Shown here piece after piece: positions 1 through 10,796 of a DNA stretch of 64,000 nucleotides. Each line of letters begins with the position of its first letter. Position 1 is the first letter of the stretch. The translations under genes and the position numbers were made by a program. The DNA is from Iris pallida. Its lineage: Eukaryota; Streptophyta; Magnoliopsida; Asparagales; Iridaceae. The notes under the pieces were generated by a model that was not told the origin of the DNA, did not search any database, and saw only the letters and a list, made by a program, of their open reading frames with translations. The stretch is from the NCBI GenBank assembly GCA_029216955.1, contig JANAVB010002199.1, forward strand, positions 14,941,417-15,005,416, given 5' to 3'.

Positions 1-1998
1 CGAAGAGTTGGCATCGACCTGAAGAAGAATCGATGCAAGGCTTACATTGGTCCGCCGAAGATGAATCCAGACTTAGACTTTCAAAGGCACGCTCGGAGTA
101 TCGCTCGGCCGATGCGAACATCGCTAAGGTGGGTGGCTCCGATGAACCCGTCTTTGCTTAGCCTAGACACATAACAATGCGGACACTATCACGAAAATTG
201 CTAGGCGATAACCCCGTGCATGCTAATAAATGACTCAACGCACCTAGCTAAGGGAATAATCCCATCTTGTATGCTTGTATAGAATATGGAAAGAAATATG
301 GAAAATATGAGAACTCTCGTACCGCGCTCCACGCTCGTGCTACGGCACAAGCTTACGTTCAAGTTCCCTATGCGTTCAACAATCAAACAATGAATGGGTT
401 ACAACAATGAAACGGGAAGACTATCGACATAGTCATTCCGAGTAGAGTTAGCAACATTGAAAGACTATGGGACCGATGGGTCGCCAAGGCGACTCCCGCA
501 CGAGGAGTTACAAACTGTATGAATGAATGAATGAACGAATACGTGAATGAATCGATGAACAAACGGACAAGTGAAAGAAAGAAAAGAAAGAATGAATGAA
601 AGATAAGAAAAGAAAGAATGGTTAGCGACAGGTGTGACGGACACGTGCAACGGGGCTCGCTACCCGCGCTGTACGGACGCCAACCTGGTCGATAACGCAT
701 TATGGCTAAGGGTTAGCCTACGGCTCGGAGATAGCCGTTAAGTTAAAATGACAAGATAATACGAAATGGTCGTGGACAAACAGCACGGGCGTTGTGTGGA
801 GTATACCGTGGCCGTGGTAGTGGAAGGATTCTGCGGCACGGGTGTTGTGTGGAGTATACCGTGGCCGGCCTAGGCGGAATCAAAAGTCGGGGCTTACGGG
901 CTTCCTGGGTGCGGGCTTGGGCACCGGAAGACGTAAGTGCAGGGTATTTCAAGAGACTTAACGGGGTGTACTAGCCATCACCCTATGCTAAGTTGAGAAA
1001 TACCAAGGAGAAATGTCCAAAATGGCTTGTAAAGCCAGCGATCGGTGCATATAGAGTTAAGTGGGCTTTGCTGGTGGCGATCCACGTGCAAGTCCTTGCA
1101 TTGAAATCAAAGTAGTCTAAGTTAAATGAACAATCGCCTACTAAACGGCTTGAATGTATCACACCAAATGATAATGAATACTTCGTACAATGAGTTAGAG
1201 AATACGCCTACGATGCGCTAGAACCTGAGACATGGACACGCCCGTAACATTGAATGTTTACATGAATCATGTTAAGTTGAAATATGTGAATTGTTGACTA
1301 ACTTAGTTTACTTTGGACAGGGAAGGCCGGACGATAAGTATGGGTAAGTCGTGCATGTATTTTTCATACGACACTTGAATTCAGCAACACGGGATATGTC
1401 ATGATATGTGCCATGAAATTGACTTTAAGGTAAGATTAGAAAGACAATGAATGATAGAGATGCACAAAAGTAAATGGAACGTGTTTGGTAATGATAGCAT
1501 TGTGGGCGAGCTAGCCTCCCCACCAGTACATAACAATGTACTGATAACCCCACAGTCTGCTTGCAGGAAGCAGGAAACGTCGGCGGGTGCGGAGCTTCCC
1601 TCGAACGTGCTAAGGCGCGGAGCTATCTCTCGAGCCTTGGAGCGTTGCAAGGAGCTGGAGCACCATATACAGGACATAATGTATTGGAACATCGCCATGA
1701 ATCATTCCATCTTGTAAGCCATTTGGCACGCTTTTTATGTTTCAGAGAGAGAGAGCGTGAGCGACTTGTAAACTCGGCCTAGCGCCGCTTGTAAACTTCT
1801 TGAATATCAATAAAGAGTTTGAATTCGTTTCAATTTGTGTTCATTTACTTTCCGCTGCAAATGGGGACACTCTGTGCGACTCTGTGGCCTAGCTCAAATC
1901 GGCCGTTTTTGGACTTGGCCTTGTACGGGCGCAACCTAGGCCCGTGCGGCATCACACCTTAGCGAGGACGATCGCTCCTACGGGAGCGGGGTGTGACA
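1..1998 (+). mobile_element. Ty3/gypsy LTR, 3' portion (left end outside window)
   Basis: Long LTR fragment ending in the GGTGTGACA terminus that also ends the LTRs at 10,791 and 37,672 (GGGGCGTGACA). Its last 100 bases resemble those LTRs (a gcacgagcgcaac / cgtgcggcatcac / agcgaggacga series), and it has an AATAAA signal at about 1809, placed as in the 35.5-kb LTR. At 1999 the sequence changes abruptly to copia RNase H coding DNA, so this LTR was inserted into a copia element. It contains a (GAAT)n-like tract at about 520-615 and a 53-bp tandem duplication at about 783-868. The short ORFs here have no recognisable product. The left terminus and target duplication cannot be seen. Confidence 0.7.
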
Positions 1999-2542
1999 CT
2001 TACAGAGAACAAAGGATTACATGCTCACTTATAGGAGATCGGATCAGCTGGAGATCATAGGGTATTCCGACTCCGATTTTGCTGGATGCCAAGACAGCAG
2101 GAGATCCACGTCAGGTTATGTTTACATGTTAGCTGGAGGAGCTATATCTTGGACGAGTGTCAAACAAACACTCATAGCTTCGTCCACTATGGCAGCAAAG
2201 TTTATAGCATGTTTTGAGGCATCTAATCATGGAATATGGTTGCGAAATTTTGTCACTGGGCTGCGCATTCTGGAGGGTGTTGAAAGACCACTTAAGTTAT
2301 ATTGTGACAATAAATCTGCAGTACTATATTCTAATAACAACAGGAGCTCGTATAAATCAAAGCATATTGACATAAAGTTCCGAGTTGTGAAGGAGAGAAT
2401 TCAGAATGGTGAAGTGTCCATAGAGCACATTGGGACAAACTCCATGTTAGCGGATCCGCTCACAAAAGGGTTACCACCCAAGGTCTTTCATGAGCACACT
2501 GCTCATATGGGTGTTATCTCATTTGATGATATGTCAGTTTAG
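1999..2542 (+). pseudogene. Ty1/copia pol 3' end: RT/RNase H remnant
   Basis: The encoded protein has the copia RNase H signature: a YSDSDFAGC motif, then RRSTSGYVYMLAGGAISW, then a WTSVKQTLIASSTMAAKFIA segment, a YCDNKSAV motif and a terminal KHIDIKFRVVKE / HIGTNSMLADPLTKGLP region. This is the C-terminal end of a copia Gag-Pol polyprotein. Its frame starts directly at the inserted LTR (LQRTKDYMLTY at 2001), so the upstream gag, protease, integrase and RT are cut off or lie outside the window. The usual catalytic ESE/AEYIA region reads AAKFIA, so a catalytic glutamate appears lost. Not a functional gene. Confidence 0.9.
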
Positions 2543-2965
2543 TGGGAGTTTGTATTTTATGTATTTGGGTGCTATTTGGTTTTGGACACATTTATGTATT
2601 AAAGTATTTTTTGGATATTTATCTGATCAGATATATGGAAATTCAGTTCATTCTGTTTTTATTTTGTTAAAGTATTGATCTCATTAAAGTTAAGGAGGAC
2701 CAGTTGAAAATAGACATGTATTGATCACATTGCGTGTAATTTCCATGCTACGCATCCATGATTGATCTATGTCATTTAGCTATATTGGTATATGTGACAG
2801 TTGATGGTTTAGTTACGCTATATGTGACGAATGCCGCTTTGATCCTATGTTGATATGGTTAATGGACGAGATTGTCCGGATATACCCTAAGAATTAAGAT
2901 AGCAATTTATGAGCTCACTAAGGTTAACACAATTATAAGGTTACATATGTGGCCCAGTGGGAGAT
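2543..2965 (+). other. copia 3' spacer and polypurine tract
   Basis: Non-coding spacer between the RNase H stop and the 3' LTR. It ends in a purine-rich tract (CAGTGGGAGAT, about 2955-2965), the usual plus-strand priming site of plant copia elements. Confidence 0.7.
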
Positions 2966-3230
2966 TGTTGGAATTATTCAATAATATGGGCCACACATGT
3001 AAAATTAATTGTGTTGGGCTATCTAAATAATTAAGCCAAATTAAAGTGGTCTATTTGGAAATTGGCTTAAGGGTATAATTGTCATGGAATTAATGTGTAG
3101 ATACCGAAGATAATTCTAATTTGATGAGGGGCCAAATTAGAAATATCAACACATATATAAATATGTGTATTCATTAGGGTACGCTTCAAGATCCATCAAG
3201 CCTAGCAATGGATTCAGGTACGCTTTCGCA
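2966..3230 (+). mobile_element. copia 3' LTR (right end approximate)
   Basis: Starts TGTTGGAATTATTCA directly after the polypurine tract, a common start for plant copia LTRs. It holds a TATA-like ATATATAAATATG at about 3150. I could not fix the CA end or target duplication; by 3290 the sequence has passed into repeat unit A. Confidence 0.65.
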
Positions 3231-4069
3231 ATCAATTTAATTTATGTTCTTGATCTCATGAATCGACAGGGCAAAATAAAGATCTAACAAAACCTGTATA
3301 TTGAGGGCTTAAGTTGGAAAGAATCCACATAAATTTATTAACTTACATCACAAAAATGAACTCCTTACCTGCTCTGTGGAACATTTATGACCGATACAAG
3401 ATGCAGTCCCGGCTTTTGTGAACCGAGGTTTACAGTATCTGTATATGAATCGGTATCGGACCCTTCATATGAGTATCGAGTTCCATGGTATCAATAGTAT
3501 CTACGATCGGAGTATCGGATTGTTTTTACATTTAGCCATAATTTTAAGAATTTCATGTGTTGTTTCTCAGAAATTTTGTAATTGAATGAAGAAGTAGTCA
3601 CTATTGCCGATTGATTTACCAGCGATAAATAAGTTTTCTTCTTTTACATGATTTTACAACATTATTATGTTCTTACATCCTTGTTGATTGGTCTTTTTTC
3701 CGTTCAATTTTTCTTAATTGACGGAAAAAGAGACCACAATGTCAAAATATCGGATCGGGACATACCGATCGATATCGGCTGATACTGCAAATTATGCTGT
3801 GAACCTGGTAGTTCATGTTATATATATGCTTCCAATTTGTACAATTTTGTCCCATTTTTTTTTCTTACAGAACCTAATGTGTGGCTATGGTCCTTGTTCA
3901 AAACTTAGGAAACAACCCATTTCCCAGAGCTTTGCTTCTTTACCATTCACTCTTAACTGTAGTAATCGGTAAAAAAAATTTAAAAGGTATAAGTAGTCAT
4001 CGTTTCTTTTGGAATTAAAATTTACAAAGAGGTGAATACAAGAGAGCTTCCAACTGTTTGCTACTTTTT

Positions 4070-4118
4070 AGTCCCACATCGGAATGTCATATGTAACTTT
4101 CAGTCTTCAAATTAAAGT
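4070..4118 (+). promoter_or_regulatory. snRNA-type promoter: USE plus TATA-like box upstream of 7SL-like sequence (copy A)
   Basis: AGTCCCACATCGG at 4070-4082 matches the plant upstream sequence element (consensus RTCCCACATCG). About 26-28 bases further is an A/T-rich ATTAAAG where the TATA box should be. The short USE-to-TATA spacing is of the Pol III type (U6, U3, 7SL). The 7SL-like start follows at 4137. Confidence 0.7.
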
Positions 4119-4136
4119 ACGTGCAGAGTAGATGCA

Positions 4137-4310
4137 GCCGAGCTCGCTGACGTGAGCTTGTAACCCAAGTGTCGGGGAGGGGGGCAATAAAAGTGACGAG
4201 GACGACCCGAGTGAATGGGAACCCGTATGGACCAGTTCGTGTGGCACCGGGAGTTGTGCAGAACGTGGTCGGACATGTGTGGGGTTGGCCTAGTCGAACG
4301 TCACTTTTTT
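4137..4310 (+). ncRNA. 7SL (SRP) RNA-like sequence, internally shortened (copy A)
   Basis: The 5' part (GCCGAGCTCGCTGACGTGAG then CTTGTAACCCA) matches the start of plant SRP RNA, whose Alu domain begins GCCGAGCTC and carries the TGTAACCCA motif. The 3' part (a gtgtggcaccgggagttgtg segment, then ggtcggacatgtgtggggtt, then TCGAACGTCAC) resembles the S-domain and 3' end, followed by a T6 run at 4305-4310 fitting a Pol III terminator. At 174 bases it is much shorter than the roughly 300-nt RNA, so part of the middle is missing. It is either a pseudogene or a 7SL-derived element; transcription cannot be judged from sequence. Family assignment is from memory of plant 7SL sequences. Confidence 0.72.
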
Positions 4311-4552
4311 GGATTTCCATTTTTTTTCGCACAAAATATTCATTTTGTCGCGAACATAAAAAAAAAAAAAAGATTTGTGAAAATAAAATAAAATGTATAA
4401 ATACAAAAAAGTGGGATATACGTATACATTCATATTTATGAGTGGGACGAAAGCCAAATTATTTTTTAATTTATTACATTTACGTTCTTCAAATCTCTCA
4501 ATGACATCCTCGTTTGGTTCTCAGAAAGGAAGGAAATTGATTTTTTATCCCA

Positions 4553-4735
4553 CTTATTAATATGAGTTTGTACTTACACTACACTTTTTGTGTTTGTTAG
4601 ACTTATATTCTACTTTTTGTCACGAAAAGATATTCGTTTGGTCACGAAAAATATTTTTCGTGACAAAAAGTGAAATGTAAGTCTAATAATAAATATGAAA
4701 AGTAGAATATAAGTACAAATTTATATTAATAGGTG
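4553..4735. repeat. Inverted repeat (hairpin MITE-like) in unit A
   Basis: The left arm (tattaatatgag, ttagacttatattcta, ctttttgtcacgaaaa) reappears inverted in the right arm (ttttcgtgacaaaaag, taagtctaa, agaatataagta, tatattaata). Counterparts lie at about 51,388-51,560 and, diverged, at 34,640-34,795. Confidence 0.7.
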
Positions 4736-5110
4736 AACGAAAGTCAAAAAGTCGTATTTTTAATTTATTACATTTACGTTCTCCAAATCTCTCAATGTCA
4801 GGTCTAGTTTGGTTCGCGGAAAGGAAACGAAGGAAATTGATTCTTTACTTTCTTTTTTTTTTGGAAAATTGTAATTTTAATAAATAAAACAAATCGGTGT
4901 TTGTGAGGGAAAGTGAATCCTTTGAGGGGAAAGTGAATCTTCGGGTGGTGAAGGAGCCATTTTTTTCCTCCTATTTTTCTTCTTCTTGGAAATTAATTTT
5001 CTTTTCTACTCATTTTATTTTGTATCCAAACACATGAAAAAATTAACTTTTCTTTTTCAAAGGCCATGATCTGGCGAACCAAACATGAGTTGTATTCCCA
5101 AGCAATTATG

Positions 5111-5464
5111 CTATTTGGCTCCCAAAATATTTAGGTGATGCCATCTTCCATTATGTGACATCTGACGGCAGTTGACATAACAGCTGACATGACAAATTTT
5201 AACCAAAAAAATTAATTATCCAACTTTTTTTAATGTTAACGTTAGTATTAGTATTAATGTTAATGTTAATTTAAACATTAATTTTAATTTAATGTTAAGG
5301 TTAATTTTAATATTAAGGTTAATCTTAATATTAATTATCATGTTAATTTAATATTAATTTTTATTTTAATATTAATTTTAATGTTAAATTTGTCATGTCA
5401 GCAACCATGTCATATTTCACGTAATGGAAGATGGTATCACCTAAATTTTTTGGGAGCCAAATAG
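5111..5464. mobile_element. MITE with about 45-bp terminal inverted repeats (copy A)
   Basis: Ends are CTATTTGGCTCCCAAAATAT and its inverse; homology extends inward through a ggtgatgccatcttccatta stretch. The centre is made of TTAAT/GTTAA words (5215-5395). An equivalent copy is at 51,930-52,283. I could not assign a clear target duplication. Confidence 0.75.
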
Positions 5465-5612
5465 CATTTTTTGATTTCCAAGTGCACATTTCGAACACTT
5501 ACTATTAACTAGGCTTTTTGATAGTTACTATATTTCATGTTGCCTTCCTGAATATTAACAATTTTAGACGAGAATGACGGTTACAGTATATTTTGCTTTT
5601 AAATAAAATCAA

Positions 5613-6004
5613 CTTTTTGGTAATTTCTATGGGCACTACCAAAATTGCTAGGGGCTAGCCCAAAATAGTTCAAGTTTATTACAAGTTTGCCATCCAAAAA
5701 TTTTGCTAGGGGCTAGCCCAAGCACACCTATAAATACCAATTTTCATTTTCTCTCTCCTTCTTCTCTTTTCTTTTCTCCCTCAACTATTTTCTTCTCTCC
5801 TTCTCTTCTCTTAGGTCAAAGAATTAAAACCCTAATTCTTTTCTTTTCTCCCTACATTTTTGGCAAATTGTTCTCCCTCAACTCTAGGTCATTGACTTCT
5901 CCAAATTTTTGGTAAGTCATCGAACTATAATATGTTACATGTTTTAAACAAGAATTTCACATATTAAAGTTGAATTATGTGTTAAATATAGAAAATTATT
6001 GAAC
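5613..6004 (+). promoter_or_regulatory. MULE 5' region and promoter
   Basis: Holds two direct copies of GCTAGGGGCTAGCCCAA (about 5648 and 5706), a TATA box CTATAAATACC at 5728-5738, a CT-rich leader (5745-5900) and then the first ATG of the transposase gene at 5005+1000 (6005). It is probably the 5' terminal and leader sequence of the Mutator-like element. I did not find a matching 3' terminal repeat. Confidence 0.5.
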
Positions 6005-8430
6005 ATGGATCAACCGGGATCATCAAACGTTCCCGCCACGTCCGAAGAACACGTTCCCGCAACGTCTGAAGACAACTTTGATGCATCGGAAGCTCTCTTG
6101 GTAACTACATTTGAACTTGTCATCGGACCTAAAATCGTGCTGTGACACAGAGGACTGCCAAAACTCTGGCAGTCCAGATCATAGACTAGGACTGCCAGAG
6201 TGGTGGCAGTCCTTCACAGAAGAAGGACTGCCAGGACCCTGGCAGTCCTACAATATGTAGGACTGTCAGGGTCCTGGCAGTCCTTCTTCTGTGAAGGACT
6301 GCCACCACTCTGGCAGTCCTAGTCTATGATACTAGAATGCAGAGTTTTATTGCAGTCCTTCACAGAAGACGGTCTTGCTATTAACACAATTTGCTATTTA
6401 TGGACACCAATCTTATGCACGGGCCTAATCTATGAAACCTATTTACTTTAGGATTTTGTCTAATTGTACTAACCAAAGAACATTTATTGTAGGACTTGAG
6501 ATCTTCCGATTTTGCGGTACCGGCTCCAATTGCAGTCAATGTATCCCATTTATTTTGGACCGATCTATGTTTTGAATCAAGCGAGGGTGCGGTACATTGG
6601 TGTCAAAAAGTGGGATGGGAAAACAATATTGTTCTAGTGATATCCAGATCGGCCCGAAATCGACCGGGACGACAAACTGTGGTGGTGGACTGTGAAAGAG
6701 GTGGTGTGTTCAGGACGCACAAGAAAAACACAGTTATCCAAAGTAAAGTTCCAAGAAGAAATGTTGGAACGAGAAAATGTGGTTGTCCATTCACGATACA
6801 TATCAGAAACGAAGAAGAGGGGAAATGGACAGTAGAAGTGAAGAATGGAACCCACAACCATGAGATTGCCGAGACACTATTGGGTCATCCGTATGTCGGA
6901 CGGTTGAACAATACAGAGAAGAAGATAGTCGAAGACTTGTCCACCTCCGGAGTTGTACCGAGACAAATATATTCCGTCATACGACATGAAGATGAGAAGA
7001 ACATGTCTACAATGAAGTCAATATACAACGCCCTAGCTTCTTCAAACGCTGTCCGGACGAAATCAAGAATGGCGATGCAAGAAGTGCTCAAGTTGCTTGC
7101 CGATAATCATTATGTTGAGTTCCATAGAAGACATCCCCAGAGTAATGAAGTATTATCACTCTTTTGGGCTCATCCTGATTGCACAAATTTGGCCAGGTCC
7201 TTTGTCGACGTGTTAGTCCTTGATTGCACGTACAAGACAAATAAGTTCAAGATGCCTCTCTTTCATGTTGTCGGGTTCACCTCTACTTGGAAAACATTTC
7301 CAGTGGCATTTTGCTTCATGAAGAGTGAGAAGCTTGAAGACTACACATGGGCGTTGGAGAAACTGAAAACACTTTACACTGGTCATACAGAGCCGTCAGT
7401 ATTTGTTACCGACAGAGAGTACGCCCTCATTAATGCTATTCGTATTGTTTTTTCTCAAGCGGATACATTGCTATGCACTTGGCATGTCAATCGTAATATT
7501 CAAGCCCAATGTAAGTTGAAGTTTCGGAAGGAGAATGGTAAAATCGACATGCAGATTTTTGACGAATTCTACAATGATTGGAATTGTGTGTGGCGAGCAT
7601 CTACGATTGCCAGTTACGATGCCGCATGGTACTTGTTCAAGCAAAAGTGGGAGGCGAGGGAGCCGGCATGCATTTCTTACATCAAAGATACATGGCTTGA
7701 ACCGCACAAAAAACAATTCGTCTTAACATGGTCGAATGTGGTGAAGCATTACGGCACGACAACTACCAACCATGTCGAAGGAGCACACTCTTTATTGAAG
7801 AGGCACCTAAAATCATCTCTCGGCAACTTCGTCTCTGTTTGGCAAGCTATACATTTATCAGTAGACCGGACGGTGAATGAAATTAAGGCATCATTTGAGA
7901 TGAGTTTGAATATAGTCAAGCATGAGCATAGAAAGGAAGTACTCTTAGATGCTTTAATGCGCGTGGTATCTCACAAGGCGTTGGCCTTAATAGCTGATGA
8001 GATTGAAAGATCAAAGTTTGTCGGACTTGATCCCGAGGTTTGCGGGTGTGTACATCGATATACACTGGGCCTCCCTTGTGCACATCAGATTAATGAATAT
8101 CGCCGTGAATCCATTCCTATTCCAGTTGAAGCAGTCGATCAACGTTGGAGGCAGTTGTCTATGATGCCTGTGGTGAAGACGGACGATGATTTCTTCTCTT
8201 TGCCACAACTGAAACTTGTCCACGCAAGGTGGTTAGCCTCAGTAGCAGCGGAGCGACAGTCCATTGAGCTTAAAATGCAAGAAATTGTATGTCCGGTCAC
8301 TACTACAATGCATGAGCCGACCGTTGTTTCCAATCCTAAAGGCAGGCCTCAAACAAGATTGACTAGTTCACAGAAGAGAAGGCTGGAGTCAACTAGGAGA
8401 GATCCATCGCACTTTGAGCATGTTGAATGA
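6005..8430 (+). CDS. Mutator-like (MULE) transposase, FAR1-like DNA-binding domain + DDE + SWIM zinc finger
   Basis: Two exons. Exon 1 (6005-6100, 32 codons, begins MDQPGSSNVP) ends at a GT donor. Exon 2 starts after an AG at 6491-6492 and runs open to TGA at 8428. Numbering from the start of the long exon-2 frame: a FAR1/WRKY-GCM1-type zinc finger (CGCPF...HNHE, about 95-125); the MULE transposase core with LDCTYKTN (first Asp, about 245), VTDREYA (second Asp, about 308), CTWHVNRN, and NHVEGAHSLLKRH (Glu, about 430); then a SWIM finger (CGCVHRYTLGLPCAH, about 535). The product would cut and join the element's ends. The transposase frame itself has no break. The element type normally continues into an OTU protease region; here TGA follows at once and that region is damaged (see next entries). 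The 392-base intron holds a long hairpin. Confidence 0.9.
6141..6335. repeat. Intronic near-perfect hairpin built from GGACTGCCA / TGGCAGTCC units
   Basis: From about 6178 to 6330 the sequence is an inverted repeat with arms of about 73 bases (atcatagactaggactgcca on the left; its inverse closes the right arm at 6330). I found one mismatch (6249 region, c to t) and a loop of about 7 bases. Each arm itself contains several smaller GGACTGCCA...TGGCAGTCC hairpins, and another small one precedes it at 6152-6174. It lies wholly inside the transposase intron (6101-6492). Similar units occur at 46,434-46,600. Confidence 0.9.
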
Positions 8431-8685
8431 AGCTTACAACAACCTTCGCCTGCACGGAAGGGCAAGTTTGTCGTTCCCGAAAAATGGAGAAAATGGATCT
8501 CCCAAGAAAAGATACAATTGCAAGCCAAACAACGAGTTTGTATATTGACAAATTTCAACCTGCGCTTCGAAGTTACATTTGGTCTATTGTCGATGTCCCC
8601 GGTGATGGCCATTGCGGATTTCATGCCCTTGCAATGCATCTTGGTTATGATGACAAAGACGGATGGAGACGGGTGAGGCAGGAGC
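8431..8685 (+). pseudogene. MULE-associated OTU-type cysteine protease, 5' fragment
   Basis: After the TGA at 8428 the original frame still reads a plausible continuation (SLQQPSPARKGKFVVPEKW), then the homologous reading moves to the frame giving VDVPGDGHCGFHALAMHLGY. DGHCGFHAL is the OTU nucleophile motif (D-G-x-C). So there is an in-frame stop plus a frameshift between about 8490 and 8560. The fragment ends at 8685, where a solo LTR is inserted. OTU domains are a known second module of some plant MULEs; their role in transposition is not settled. Confidence 0.8.
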
Positions 8686-10791
8686 TGTAGTGTCCCGCTC
8701 CCGTTGGGGAGAAGCACTATATAATAGGCTCGTGCCAAGTTAGACATGGTCGGGAACATAGATGGCTAATCTGACTCGACGACGAGTTTGGTATACAAAA
8801 CCATGGCATCAATAAAATCGATTTGGACGAGTGATATGAGTACCGTTCCAACTAATGGATCGATTACTGTTGGAATAAGTCCTAGATGCGGTAGGCGGCG
8901 TCTTGGCGAAGGAACTCTAAAGGGAGCGACGCAACCCGTCTGCCATTGGTTTTATTGGTTTTCTTGGCTTTCTGAACGAATTGTTGCATGGATTTGATAG
9001 TGTGAATGCGTCTTTGGGAATTTCGAAGGAAGGGTTCTAATTCGATGCTCGTGCCATTGCAGGAGTTCTGTAACTGACGCTTGACCGTCGCGAAGCGTTC
9101 TCCTACTCTCGGTGCAATCTCCTTAGGTGGGTGGTTCTTCGGCCCCTTCTTTTCTACTCCTTCCCGCCAACTAAATTCTTAAAGTTCAACGTTCAGATCG
9201 ATGATGCTAACGGGATGTATGCTTGCCACTAAGATCAAGAGCTCGGGATAATATATCAACCTAGAGAAGTTAACTCTGAATCGATAGGTTCACACTAAGT
9301 AGAGAAAAGATAAAGTTCTAAGAAAGAGATAGAATATATTTCATGCCATGCAAAACACAACTATGAAAACCTTGGTGGCGGTACATCATGCCTCGGAGAA
9401 TTTGGTGCCTACGGGATGCTAAATCAGAACGTACGGTTTCGGGGGAAAGGACCCTTGCACGAGTAGGAATGATTATGTGATTTGATAATGGTTACGCTAT
9501 GCAATTTACTTCATACATATTAAACTGTTCATACATTCGCATGGTCAAGGACGACTTGTGCACAAGGTGAGCTTTTCTCGAGACGGTACCCGGGGCCCTG
9601 GGACCGAATCGACCTAGGAGAAAATTATGGAAATCGTGCTTCGGTGCGAGGCATTGCGAAACCTCCACTTAGGCTCGCTACCTGGACTGGAGGGCGCGTC
9701 GCAAGGCTACGTAATCGTCCTTCATGGTGTCGATATCACCAATGACCGCATATAGGATAGATTGCATGCTCACTTATTGTCTTGTGCAGGTGGTAAGTAT
9801 CATGCATATTTTATGCAGGAAAGGAGCACGGCCGTAGTAAGAATGCCTTTAAATTTGTTATGTGTTATCGTTTAAAATGTGCCTTCGATATGAACTGCAA
9901 TTCATATAGTTCTAAATAGAAAGATCACTTCATATGCTAGAATCCTTAATAAGCAGTGTCGGTTTAGACGAGTGGGTTCGTCCCATCCACTAGCAAGTGT
10001 GCTAACCCCCAACTCCCCAGGTAACGAGCGCGCTGCGGGAGCTCGAGACTAAACCTGAAGCTGAAGAACGGGAGGCGGCGCGAAGCTCTCCTATTTTGAA
10101 GTATTTTAAAGCCCAACTCAGATCGAAGGCTTTGTTCAAATGTATAAAGGGGCGTGAATGTTTGGAACGACAAAGATTATTTCAGGGCAAGCTTGTCGAG
10201 AGTTTTTCTTTTGTGTTTCAAAGATGTAGCCGCAACGGCATATGTAATATAAAAATGACCTTGCACATACTTTGCAAGCTTATGAATGAAAAGCTAAATT
10301 TCTTTCTATGCTATGTCTTCAACTCTCTGTACTGTTTAATTTCAACGCGTCAAGTAAAAAAGAATTTCCAATTGCACATCCTTGCCTTGTGCAAGTCCAT
10401 TAAAGACTTGCACGGCATCACGTCCCGACCCGTGGGGATCGATTTATATCGAGTCAAGGCGATGGCGACCGATTCGGCGAGTCGGGGGCTTGTCGAGAGT
10501 TTTTCTTTTGTGTTTCAAAGATGTAGCCACAACGGCATATGTAATGTAAAAATGACCTTGCACATACTTTGCAAGCTTATGAATGAAAAGCTAAATTTCT
10601 TCCTATGCTATGTCTTCAACTCTCTGCACTGTTTAATTTCAACGCGTCAAGTAAAAAAGAATTTCCAATTGCACATCCTTGCCTTGTGCAAGTCCATTAA
10701 AGACTTGCACGGCATCACGTCCTGACCCGTGGGAATCGATTTATATCGAGTCAAGGCGATGGCGACCGATTCGGCGAGTCGGGGCGTGACA
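8686..10791 (+). mobile_element. Solo LTR (Ty3/gypsy type, 2.1 kb) inserted in the OTU region
   Basis: Starts TGTAGTGTCCCGC and ends GGGGCGTGACA. Flanking 5-bp target duplications are identical: GGAGC at 8681-8685 and 10,792-10,796. No internal domain is present, so it is a solo LTR left by recombination. It is related at its ends and in layout to the 2,109-bp LTRs at 35.6 and 41.1 kb. A TATAAAG box lies at 10,143-10,149. A 297-bp tandem duplication makes up its 3' end. The 209-codon ORF across that duplication is an artefact of the repeat. Confidence 0.92.
10191..10784 (+). repeat. 297-bp tandem duplication inside the solo LTR
   Basis: Copy 1 is 10,191-10,487 and copy 2 is 10,488-10,784. 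Both start gcttgtcgagagtttttctt and end gattcggcgagtcgggg, with only a few substitutions between them. The duplication covers the transcript-start-proximal (R/U5) part of the LTR, just downstream of the TATA box. Confidence 0.95.
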
Positions 10792-10796
10792 GGAGC

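Larger units (their letters stand above)
3290..5612. repeat. Dispersed repeat unit, copy A (carries 7SL-like sequence and MITE-like inverted repeats)
   Basis: This stretch is collinear and highly similar to copy C (about 49,502-52,437), and parts of it match copy B (about 32,430-32,980 and 34,345-34,800). Shared blocks in order: the segment beginning with tgtatattgagggcttaag; a block of cgatac/tatcgg words; a USE promoter and 7SL-like sequence; an inverted repeat around TTTTTCGTGACAAAAAG; a MITE-like block with ttggttcgcgg at its left end; and a 354-bp inverted-repeat element. There is no coding capacity. Copies A and C contain the same nested pieces, which points to duplication or transposition of a composite unit rather than independent insertions. 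Confidence 0.8.

Noticed and set aside
6603..8333. Minus-strand ORFs of 60-84 codons
   Set aside because: They are shadows of the MULE transposase coding sequence.
10096..10725. 209-codon plus-strand ORF
   Set aside because: It spans the 297-bp tandem duplication of a solo LTR; the repeated peptide is a by-product of the duplication and has no known domain.
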